This document shows, in pieces, positions 1 through 8,085 of a DNA stretch of 64,000 nucleotides; position 1 is the first letter of the stretch; each line of letters begins with the position of its first letter. The notes under the pieces were generated by a model that saw only the letters and a list, made by a program, of their open reading frames with translations, was not told the DNA's origin and ran no database searches. The position numbers were made by a program, and so were the translations under genes. The stretch comes from Flavobacteriales bacterium (GTDB lineage Bacteria; Bacteroidota; Bacteroidia; Flavobacteriales_F; PHOS-HE28), in assembly GCA_016705545.1 (NCBI GenBank), contig JADIYA010000003.1:1-64000 (forward strand), read 5' to 3'.

Positions 1-2
1 GA

Positions 3-2612
3 CTGAAAATAAGTGGTGCAGACAAGTACTCAAGCTGGACGAAGGCGAGGAATCTGGTCTGGACCCCTGCCGATGTTCTGGCCTACGCTCGGTTGATTGA
101 GGAAGGGCTGGCTTACCTGGCCAAGAAACAAATTGATATGAACATCGCCCAACGCAAAGCCCAGGAGCACGGCCACGCCCACGGAGCCCGCGCACGTGCT
201 CTGGTCCTTGCTGCACGAGAGCTCGCCACTAGTTGCCGGTCTTGAAGGCGCGGACATCGACCCTGCTCTTCGCGCGACTGGGCCGAGATGCGCATGGATG
301 AAGCGGCACGCGCGAAGGGTGAAGCGGGGCTGCCCGAACCCAATGGGCGCGTGGAGCAGACCATCACGGAGGCCGGTCGCTACGCGGCGCGCTTCCCGGA
401 GCATGAGGTGGGCCGCGCGGCCGCGCAACTCGCCGCTCTCGTGAAGCCCGGGCTGGCCTTCAGCAAGGAGGACCTCCTCTCCTTCCCGCTCAGCGAGAAA
501 CTCGTGCTTGAGATCTTCGGCGAGGCGGATGATGCGCCGCAGGCGAACGGCAAACAAGCCGCGCCTACTGCCAAGCCCGGCAAGGGCGGAGCGCTCACCA
601 CGTATTGCACGGACAAGACCGCGCAGGCCGAGGCCGGCAAGCTCGACCCCATCCTCGGTCGCGACAAGGAGGTGCGGCAGATGGTGGAGATCCTCGGGCG
701 ACGCAGCACGCCCAACGTGATTCTGCTGGGCGAGCCCGGCGTGGGCAAATCGGCCTTGGTCGAGGGCTTCGCCTTGAGCATTGCGCAGGGCAACGTGCCG
801 CAGCGGCTCAAGGGCGCGCGCGTCTTCGAACTGGACTTAGGCGCGCTGGTGGCGGGCGCCTCGTACAAGGGGGAGACGGAGGACCGGCTGAAGAAGATCA
901 TCAAAGAGGTGCAGCAATACCCCAATGCCATCCTCTTCATCGATGAAGTGCATGTGCTGATGGATCCACAGGGCTCGGCGGGCAAGGGCCTGGCCGACAT
1001 CCTGAAACCCGAGCTGGCGCGCGGCGGGCTCACCGTGGTGGCCGCCACCACCAACGAGGAATACCGCAAGTACATGGAGAAGGACGATGCCTTCGCGCGG
1101 CGCTTCGGCGTGGTGCGGATCGAAGAGCCGGATGCGGACCTGGCGGTGCGCATGCTGAAGGCCATCCTCCCGGGCTATGAGAAGCACCATGGCCTCGGCA
1201 TCGAGCACGCTGCGGTCGTCGGCGCTGTGGAAATGGCCAAGCGCTATGTGAAGGACCGTTGCCTGCCTGCATCGGCCGTGGGGCTGATGGATCAGACCAT
1301 GTCGGCTATTCGCTTGCTGGTGGATACATCGGCCACTGAATTGTCCAAGGTCAAGCAGGAGGTCGATGAGGCCGTGGTGCGATCAGCGGACCAGCCGGGC
1401 GAACTGGAGAAGGAACTCGATTGGATCGAGCTGCGCATGAGCCGCTCGCTGAGCCCCATCCTGCTGGCCGTGTTGGATGAAATCAAGGACGAAGCCCCAG
1501 CAGGCTCGCGGTTGGAACGTTTGCGCTGGAAGCTGGACCGCTTGCAATCCATCGCAGCGGAAAAACGGGACAAGGCTCGACTGCCCGATGTGGCCTCCAT
1601 CGTGTCGCACAACACCGGCATCCCCATCGGGAAGTTGCAGAGCGGCGAGCGCGACCGCCTGCTGAACATGGCCGCCATGCTGGGCCAGCGCGTGATGGGC
1701 CAGGACCATGTGCTCACGGCGGTGACCGACAGCCTGATCGACGCGCGCAGCCCCATGGCACGCGACGGCAAGCCGAAGGGAGCCTTCTTCTTCCTCGGGC
1801 CCACCGGCACCGGCAAGACCGAGCTCACCAAGGCCATCGCCGAGCAGCTCTTCAACGACGAGGCGGCGCTGCTCCGCTTCGACATGAGCGAGTTCAAGGA
1901 GGAGCGCGACGTGCAGAAGCTCATCGGTACTTCGCCCGGCCTGGTGGGCTACGAAGAAGGCGGATTGCTGGTGAACCGCATCCGGCGCCAGCCCTATAGC
2001 GTGGTGCTCTTCGACGAGATCGAGAAGGCGCACCCGAAGATCTTCGACCTCTTTTTGCAGATTCTCGGCGAGGGCTTCGTCACCGACAATAAAGGCACCC
2101 GCGGTGATTTCTCCAATGCGCTCATCGTCTTCACCAGCAACATCGGCGCGCGGGCCATCATGGACATCTTCCATGAAAAGCGTGTACCGACCAGTGATGA
2201 ACTCAGCGAGATCCTCGGGCGCTCTGAGGGCTTCCGCCCTGAATTGATCGGCCGCTTCGTGGCGCACGTGGACATCGTCCCCTTCGCGCCCATCAGCCGC
2301 GAGGCCGCCGGCAAGATCTTCGACCATCACTTGCGCAAGGAGATCCTGAACGGCCTGGCGAAACAGGGTATCACCTTGGAGATTTCACCAGAGGCGCGCG
2401 AGAAGTTGATTGACGAGGGCTACAACGAGGAGTACGGGGCGCGCCCGATACTTGGTGTGATCAGGAACAGGTTGAGGAAGCCGGTGAGCAGGAGCCTTGT
2501 TTCAGGAATCAATAGTAGTGGGAACAATGGTCGTGATACAAGCAGTGGTTCCAGACGGCGCAATAGAGGTGCAGCACCGAATAGGACTACAGGGCGAACT
2601 TCAACGAACTAA
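3..2612 (+). CDS. tssH: TssH/ClpV AAA+ ATPase of the T6SS (5'-partial, apparent frameshifts)
   Basis: Unfoldase that disassembles the contracted TssB-TssC sheath in the cytoplasm. Two AAA+ modules are visible: Walker A GEPGVGKS near nt 730 with Walker B LFIDEVH near 935, and Walker A GPTGTGKT near 1800 with Walker B VLFDEIEKAH near 2008. The first long ATG-initiated frame begins at 288, but this is not the true start. The Clp N-domain is recognisable upstream in pieces: frame 3 from nt 3 (ending AQEHGHAH near 182), then frame 1 from 184 (EPAHVLWSLLHE to about 273), then frame 3 again (DWAEMRMDEAA from 276). These are two compensating indels. A third indel near 2521-2526 seems to replace the normal C-terminus: the +1 frame reads TMVVIQAVVPDGAIEVQ and would end at 2640. 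The gene start lies outside the window. Family call is secure; intactness is not. Confidence 0.88.
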
Positions 2613-2632
2613 CCGGGCCAAATACACTCGTC

Positions 2633-3064
2633 ATGGCTGACCGATTGGAATTCACCACCCAGCAGAAGAACAAGTCAGCTTTGAGACCAGCGCAGATTGG
2701 GTCCCGCCGCAAATGGCCCGAAAGCTGGCAACGTTGCCATTATTTCTGCACATCCCTGCGGCTTCGTGCATTTGGGACCCCGAGAACTCAAGTTCAAGTC
2801 GATCGTGATGTACGCGGCAGCTCGGTGGGCACAACGATCTGCCACACCGGCTGTGGTGGCAGGGTTGACGCGGACCCAACCCCGAGAGTGGGCCTTGCCT
2901 ATCGCGTTGGCGTGAATGCTGAACTGCTGTGCAGGCGGTGCAACGCCTCTAAACAGGATCGTTCAGCCCCACGTGAAAGCATGGGTTATGCATTCACACG
3001 ACCGGATGAGGATTTGAATCCGGACCATCGCTACCATGGAAAGCCTGTTTCGGGCCGGCGGTGA
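2633..3064 (+). CDS. Hypothetical protein with weak HNH-nuclease resemblance
   Basis: 143-residue frame between clpV and the amidase-like gene; its TGA overlaps the GTG of the next frame. I do not recognise the N-terminal half. The C-terminal half has two cysteines (ICHTGC, nt ~2837-2855), then RVDADPTPR, then LLCRRCNASKQDR (nt ~2922-2960). The spacing recalls a McrA-type HNH zinc-finger nuclease (CxxC, DHIxP, LCxxCNxxK). The histidine expected in DHI is alanine here (DAD), so a real HNH would be inactive or damaged by an indel. The position inside a T6SS locus would suit a DNase cargo. The reading frame itself is uncertain, because neighbouring genes show frameshifts and another frame (nt 2697-2915) is also open. 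Confidence 0.35.
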   Translation: MADRLEFTTQQKNKSALRPAQIGSRRKWPESWQRCHYFCTSLRLRAFGTPRTQVQVDRDVRGSSVGTTICHTGCGGRVDADPTPRVGLAYRVGVNAELLCRRCNASKQDRSAPRESMGYAFTRPDEDLNPDHRYHGKPVSGRR

Positions 3065-3612
3065 ACGGGGCATCTAATAAGTCAAACCCCAAATCCAGCT
3101 CACATGAGCCTCTCACGCATCATCAAGCGGCCGAGAACCACTTCAACGCGAACCAAAAGGATTGTAGCGGGTTCCTGAAGAAGGTCGCTGAAGACCTTTT
3201 CATTGACTTGCCGAACTACAACGCCAATGGCTTGTATGATTACCTGGTCGGTAGCCCGGAGTGGGAGAACTTGGGAAAAGGCCAGCCCGGGATGGCATTA
3301 GCGGTGGAACGTGCTTTCGAGGGCCTGCTTGTGGTCGCAGCGAAGAAAGAGACCGGACACGGTCACGTGGCAATCATCGTAGGGGTCGAAAAGGATGGTA
3401 CTCCACTGGGTTATTGGGGCAGCATCGCAGGAATCGGCAAGAAGAACGCCCGCCTCACCAATTCATGGGCACGAAGGAAGTTCGCTGACATCAGCTACTT
3501 CGCCTATCTGGGTGTGCTGGTTTTAGCCAGCACCGTGTACTACCCCGCCACACCACAGCGCACTTGGAATAATGCTGATAATGACTACACTTGCGTAGCA
3601 TCATCCCACCCC
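3061..3612 (+). CDS. Putative T6SS peptidoglycan amidase-like effector, open in frame into tssB
   Basis: About 184 codons from a GTG. The sequence has the layout of an NlpC/P60- or CHAP-like cell-wall hydrolase: a nucleophile-type motif DCSGFLKKVAEDL at residues ~34-46 and a second motif with histidine, GHGHVAIIVGV, at ~99-109. It ends with a plausible C-terminus around NSWARRKFADISYFAY. After that the frame continues without stop through a low-plausibility stretch of about 40 residues straight into TssB. In the +1 frame a TAG lies at 3524-3526, so an indel near 3505-3523 may have removed the natural stop. By analogy with Tae effectors it would be injected into the periplasm of target cells. 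No signal peptide is seen. No immunity gene is visible next to it. Confidence 0.45.
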
Positions 3613-4056
3613 ATGCCCACCTACCACATCGGCGGCCACCCCATTCGCTTAGACGATAGCGGGGCCGACATCCCCAAGATCCCGGAGAACAACCTGCTCA
3701 TTGCCCTGAAGCTCACCGACGAGCGCACCAGCACGCCGGAGATTAACGAGCTTGGCAGCGAGAAGGCGGTGTACGACACCTACCAGCCCAGCAAGAAGGT
3801 GCGCTTCAAGGATGGGGACGACCGCACCGTGGACGAGGAGTACCGCTTCAAGGACGCCGGCGATTTCGAGTTGAACCGCCTGGTGGAAGCCAGCCCATTG
3901 CTCAGTTCGCTGAAGGCCGAATTGGACCACCTGCGCGAGATGATCGAGGTGCTCGAGACCAACAACCTGGTGCGCAACGCCCTGAAGGATGGCGCAACGC
4001 GGCAGCTCTTCAACGAGGGCCTGGCCGCGCAGCAGAACGAACTCAACGCCCAATAA
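3613..4056 (+). CDS. tssB: TssB, small sheath subunit of the T6SS
   Basis: 147 residues from ATG 3613, matching the normal size of TssB in Bacteroidota. It pairs with TssC to form the contractile sheath that drives the Hcp tube. Visible signatures are the RFKD..DFELNRLVEASPLL segment (residues ~85-100), which corresponds to the conserved sheath-interaction region, and a C-terminal helical stretch ending in NELNAQ. The same reading frame is open upstream to 3061 (amidase-like domain). I place the start at 3613 because TssB homology begins there (MPTYHIGG). No strong Shine-Dalgarno sequence is seen, which is usual in this phylum. tssC follows after 12 nt. Confidence 0.82.
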   Translation: MPTYHIGGHPIRLDDSGADIPKIPENNLLIALKLTDERTSTPEINELGSEKAVYDTYQPSKKVRFKDGDDRTVDEEYRFKDAGDFELNRLVEASPLLSSLKAELDHLREMIEVLETNNLVRNALKDGATRQLFNEGLAAQQNELNAQ

Positions 4057-4068
4057 CCCAAGGCATCC

Positions 4069-5436
4069 ATGGATCAGCAGCAACAGGCCGGGCAGGACAA
4101 ACCGGTACGGGAGCGCGAAGCGCAGGTAGAGGCCAGGCCCTTGGACGATGTGGCAACAGCGCTCGCCGAGCACGAGGGCATGCGCCTCTTCATCGAGGCC
4201 ATTCCGGAGTCGCGCAGCATGGACAGTAAGCGCCCCGCACTGAAGAAGGAGTTCCTGAGCCGTCCGGACAAGGCAGCGGCACGCGAGGCCCTCAAAGCCA
4301 AGCTGGCCCTCTGGCAGCGGCTCCTGAAGGATGCCGATGGTGTGGATGCGTTGCTCAAAGCCGCACAGGACCGGAAGAAGGCGGTGGAGAAGACCATGAA
4401 GGCGAACCAGAAGACCGCCTTGGAGAGCACCGCCGAACTGGCCGAATCCTATGGCGCACTCGCGCGGTTCTTCCTCAACATCGGCGAGACCGGCGAGGGC
4501 AAATTGCACTTCCTCAACGCCGAGCGCGAGCAGATCGGCGATATGCAAGGGAAGAAATTCTTCCAGGCCGTCACCGATTTCGTGGTGGAGCGCTACCGCC
4601 AATTCGACTTGGCCAAGAACATCGGCGGCATCGTGCTGCCCGGCATGATCGGCGGCAAGGACACCGTGAGCCTCTACAGCAAGCTGGCTTACGACAACAT
4701 GTGCCGGCTGTACACCGACTACCGCAACTACGACACCTTCGAGGACCTGAAGAAGGAGTTCGCGGAGGAGAACATCGCGGCGGCCGACAAGGAGCTGGCC
4801 AACACCGTGATGACCGCCGTTTGGATGGAGGGCCGCAAGGGCGACAAGGAACTGGGCGTTGAGCCGGTGTACCTGCCAGGCTCCATGTTCATGGCCGCCA
4901 AGCGCTACGAGGCCCGCGAAAAAGGCAACATCGCCCAACCGACCTTCGGTGAGCGCTACGGCTCAGTGAACGGCGCCAGCGAAGTGAAGCTCGACCTGCG
5001 CAAGGACCAGGTGGAAGCCCTCGCCGAAATGGGCCTGGTGGTGGCGCAGAAGGTGCGCGGCAAGGTGGTCTTCTACGGCGATGAGAGCCTGCACCGCGGC
5101 AGCAAGCTGGAGCGGCGCAAGTACTACATCGTGCAGCTTGACGATTGGATCTTCAAGGTGATGACCGACTACGGCAACCGGCGGGCGGGCGAATTGAACA
5201 AGGACAGCATGCGAAAGGATGTGCGCGAGCAGATCCAGAAGTTCATGAACGGGCTGAAGGCCGCCGGGGTGATCGAGAAAGTGGTGGAGGTGGACGTGCA
5301 ACAGAACCGGGAGAAGGAGGACGAGACGGACATCAGCATCAAGTACGTTCCCTACAAGGCGGCCCGTGTTTTCAACATCCATGGCCAGGCCCTCGACGGC
5401 AAGAGCGGCGGCACCTGGGACAAAGGCGAGCAATAA
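4069..5436 (+). CDS. tssC: TssC, large sheath subunit of the T6SS
   Basis: 455 residues, the usual length for TssC in subtype-iii systems. With TssB it forms the helical contractile sheath in the cytoplasm; ClpV recycles it. Recognisable features are the long helical N-terminal region, the FLNIGETGEGKLHFLNAEREQIGD stretch split over the central part, KNIGGIVLPGMIGG (residues ~184-197), and a C-terminal half with LDDWIFKVMTDYGNR (~360) leading to the IKYVPYKAARVF strand (~425-437) that makes the inter-subunit sheath contact. Encoded 12 nt after tssB and 37 nt before tssD, so it is probably co-transcribed. No frameshift is apparent within it. Confidence 0.9.
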   Translation: MDQQQQAGQDKPVREREAQVEARPLDDVATALAEHEGMRLFIEAIPESRSMDSKRPALKKEFLSRPDKAAAREALKAKLALWQRLLKDADGVDALLKAAQDRKKAVEKTMKANQKTALESTAELAESYGALARFFLNIGETGEGKLHFLNAEREQIGDMQGKKFFQAVTDFVVERYRQFDLAKNIGGIVLPGMIGGKDTVSLYSKLAYDNMCRLYTDYRNYDTFEDLKKEFAEENIAAADKELANTVMTAVWMEGRKGDKELGVEPVYLPGSMFMAAKRYEAREKGNIAQPTFGERYGSVNGASEVKLDLRKDQVEALAEMGLVVAQKVRGKVVFYGDESLHRGSKLERRKYYIVQLDDWIFKVMTDYGNRRAGELNKDSMRKDVREQIQKFMNGLKAAGVIEKVVEVDVQQNREKEDETDISIKYVPYKAARVFNIHGQALDGKSGGTWDKGEQ

Positions 5437-5473
5437 CCCGCCCACTCCACAAGCACCCTAACCCCCAAGACCC

Positions 5474-5847
5474 ATGAAAACTGTTCTGAAACTCGAAGGC
5501 ACGGACTATCCGGTACTGCAGATGAGCTATTCCATGCAGCGCCAGACCGACCACAACGGCCGACCTGCGGAGGACGTGCGCGGTGGCTCCATCCACCTCT
5601 CGCTCGAATCAACCGACAACACCAAGTTCGCCCAGTGGATGACCTCGCCCTTCACGCGCAAGAGCGGCTCCATCGAATGGACGGACAACAAGGGCAATCT
5701 GGTGAAGAGCGTAAATTCACCGACGCCCATTGCGTGGGCTATTCCGAGAGCTTCAATGCCACCGACGCCAAGCCGATGATCGAGAACATCGTGCTGAGCG
5801 CCCGGAAGATCCGTCGGCGACGCCAAGTGGAGCTGTACAAGGCCTGA
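5474..5847 (+). CDS. tssD: TssD (Hcp) tube protein, apparent frameshifts in the C-terminal half
   Basis: Hcp-family protein that forms the inner tube expelled by sheath contraction. Residues 1-80 (MKTVLKLEGTDYPVLQMSYS to DNKGNLVK) read in the frame of the ATG at 5474 and contain the typical QxTDxxGRP..VRGGSIHLSLEST pattern of Bacteroidota TssD. From about 5711 the homology continues in another frame: KFTDAHCVGYSESFNATDAKPMIENIVLSARKI, ending at 5847. A single missing G in AGCGTAAATTC would restore continuity. Two further small indels near 5812 and 5828 are suspected, because the expected ending (VGDAK...VELYKA) is itself split. As written, the first frame stops at 5779. Either the gene is broken or the assembly has indel errors. 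A functional T6SS cannot lack Hcp, so another copy or an error is likely. Confidence 0.8.
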
Positions 5848-5943
5848 CCCGGATTCCGCACGGATCCCGCTTCGATCGCCTCGGCTCTTAGCCGCGCATG
5901 GCTTCTGTGCGTTCCACATCGTCATCCATAATCCTTCCCGCAC

Positions 5944-7677
5944 GTGTCCCGAAAAGTCGATTGCACGGTCCTGATCAACGGGAACAAGCTTGAGCAGGTA
6001 GCGCACATCAGCGTGGTGCAGCGCATGGATTGGCACCACACCTTCGAGGTGCGCCTGCCGCTCAAGGACGCCAAGCTCGAGACCTTCAAGGAACAGGCGG
6101 AGAAGGACCTGGGAAAGAAGGCGGTGATCCGGATCAACTTCGCGCCGGAGCGGCCTGATTCGCACGATTTCTCCTTCAAAGGCGTGGTCACGAATGCCGC
6201 CTTCAACCGAAGCCAGGGCGGAACGCCAGAGATCGCGCTCTCCGGCAGCAGCGTGACCTGCCTGCTCGATGATGCTTCCATCAACCGGTCATTCACCGAG
6301 AAGTCCCTGGACAAGATCGTCGAGGAGGTCTGTCAGGATTCAAAGTCGAAACCGGTGGACTTCGCGCTCGAGGTTCAAGCTGCTTACCAGGCGAGCCTGC
6401 CCTTCACCGTGCAGTACGAGGAGAGCAATTTCCACTTCCTCGGCCGGCTGGCAGCACGCTATGGCGAATGGTTCTTCTTCGATGGGGAGAAGCTCCATTT
6501 CGGAAAGCCCGGATCGCAACATGAGGAGTCACTGATGTTCGGCGGGAACCTGTTCAGCTTCGACATCGGGTTGCAGATGGAGCGCAAGGCCTTTGAGATC
6601 CGCCACTACGACCACGTGAAGAGCGAGTCGCTCAAGGCGAATGAGGATTCGGGGAAGAAGACCGGGCTCGAAGGCGATGCCTTGGGCAAGATCCCCCTCA
6701 AGGAGAGCGATGCATTGCTGGCTGAGCAATCATTGGTCATGATCGGTGCAGCACCGGATCAAGCGGACCTGGACCAACGCGCCATGGGCATGAAGGCGGC
6801 CAGCGCCACGCGGAGCGTGGTGCTGCGCGGCGTAAGCGACAATACGCGGCTGGCGGTCGGCAAGAAGGTGAAGGTGCAGGGCCCGAAGACCGAAATGGAG
6901 AAAGGAGGCACCCTTGACTACGGCACCTTCATCATCACCAGCATCTCGCATTCCAGCGGGAATGGGAATTACCAGAACCAATTCGAGGCCATCCCAGCAG
7001 ACGCCGCCATGATTCCCATGTTGAGCGGCTTGCGCCAAGCGGTGTGCGACCCTCAGGTGGCCAAGGTCACCGATGTGGACGACCCGGAGAAACTAGGTCG
7101 GGTGAAGGTGCAATTCCTTTGGCAGCTCGGCACCTCAGAGACCTCTCCTTGGATACGCGTGATCCAGCCGCATGCGAACGACGGCTTCGGGGCATACGTC
7201 GTACCCGAAACCGGTGAGGAGGTCATGGTCGATTTCGAATTCAACGACCCGGAGCAGCCCTTCGTTGTCGGAAGCGTTTACCACGGCAAGGCCAAGCCTG
7301 ACCCGGCATGGGCCACGCCCAAGAATGAGACGCGCGCGTTCCGCACCAAGAGCGGCAACGAGATCATCGTCATCGACAAGGCCGGCAAGGAGAGCATCCA
7401 AGTGAGGAACAAGGACGGCAAGAATGAATTGGTGATGACCCTCGGCGGCGAGCCCACGCTGACCGTGAAAACGGATGGGAAACTCACCTTGGAGGCGAAG
7501 ACGATCGTGATGAAATGCCAGGAACTCGACATCGATGCGAAGGCCGGTGCGAAGCTGAAGTCCTCGGGCACGGTGGAGATCAAATCCGATTCGCAACTGA
7601 AGGCCGGTGCAGCGCAGGTGAGCATTGATGGAACAGCGATGACGGAGGTGAAGGGCGGAATCGTCAAGATCAACTGA
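5944..7677 (+). CDS. tssI: TssI/VgrG spike protein
   Basis: 577 residues from a GTG. Trimeric spike on the tip of the Hcp tube. Residues ~1-340 are the gp27-like base (FHFLGRLAARYGEWFFFDGEKLHFG is typical). Residues ~370-450 form the gp5 OB-fold, with the signature DPEKLGRVKVQFLW and VVPETGEEVMVDFEFNDPEQPFVVGSVYHG. The C-terminal ~120 residues are the short-repeat beta-helix needle (IVIDKAGKESIQVRNKDGKNELVM and so on). There is no C-terminal effector extension, so cargo is probably carried by PAAR or Hcp. The stop overlaps the tssE start (TGATG). Confidence 0.92.
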   Translation: MSRKVDCTVLINGNKLEQVAHISVVQRMDWHHTFEVRLPLKDAKLETFKEQAEKDLGKKAVIRINFAPERPDSHDFSFKGVVTNAAFNRSQGGTPEIALSGSSVTCLLDDASINRSFTEKSLDKIVEEVCQDSKSKPVDFALEVQAAYQASLPFTVQYEESNFHFLGRLAARYGEWFFFDGEKLHFGKPGSQHEESLMFGGNLFSFDIGLQMERKAFEIRHYDHVKSESLKANEDSGKKTGLEGDALGKIPLKESDALLAEQSLVMIGAAPDQADLDQRAMGMKAASATRSVVLRGVSDNTRLAVGKKVKVQGPKTEMEKGGTLDYGTFIITSISHSSGNGNYQNQFEAIPADAAMIPMLSGLRQAVCDPQVAKVTDVDDPEKLGRVKVQFLWQLGTSETSPWIRVIQPHANDGFGAYVVPETGEEVMVDFEFNDPEQPFVVGSVYHGKAKPDPAWATPKNETRAFRTKSGNEIIVIDKAGKESIQVRNKDGKNELVMTLGGEPTLTVKTDGKLTLEAKTIVMKCQELDIDAKAGAKLKSSGTVEIKSDSQLKAGAAQVSIDGTAMTEVKGGIVKIN

Positions 7678-8084
7678 TGCAGCGTACTTCATACAGCCTC
7701 CCCTTCAGGCCCAAAGAGATCATAGAGGGCAGGCAGCATCCACGCGAAGGAGACCTCGAGCGGTCGATCACCGCGTTCCTCTCGCTCCTGCTCCGAACGG
7801 CTCCAGGCGAGGTCCCCGGTGACCCCGACTTCGGGTGCCGATTCTGGGACCGAATCGCCGAAGCGATGAAAGGCGAGATCTGGCTGAGCCAAATGAGTGA
7901 TGACGTTCGTACCGCGGTGAAGGACCACGAGCACCGGCTGCAGGATATCACCGTCGACATCACCCCCACCCGCGCTGATCGGCAGGACCTCACCCTGCAG
8001 ATCCAGGGTCGCATCGTCGCCTCGGGGAAACCCTATCGATTCGAGCGCGTGATCCGCACGGATCCGATCCGTATCAACTCATAG
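7677..8084 (+). CDS. tssE: TssE, gp25-like baseplate protein
   Basis: 135 residues. Small baseplate wedge protein related to T4 gp25 that nucleates sheath assembly. The gp25 core is visible from DLERSITAFLSLLLRTAPGEVPGDPDFGCRFWD (residues ~23-54), including the FG/PDFG element, to the C-terminal strand GKPYRFERVIRTD. The ATG overlaps the vgrG stop by one base, and tssF follows after one base, which points to translational coupling. Confidence 0.88.
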   Translation: MQRTSYSLPFRPKEIIEGRQHPREGDLERSITAFLSLLLRTAPGEVPGDPDFGCRFWDRIAEAMKGEIWLSQMSDDVRTAVKDHEHRLQDITVDITPTRADRQDLTLQIQGRIVASGKPYRFERVIRTDPIRINS

Positions 8085-8085
8085 C

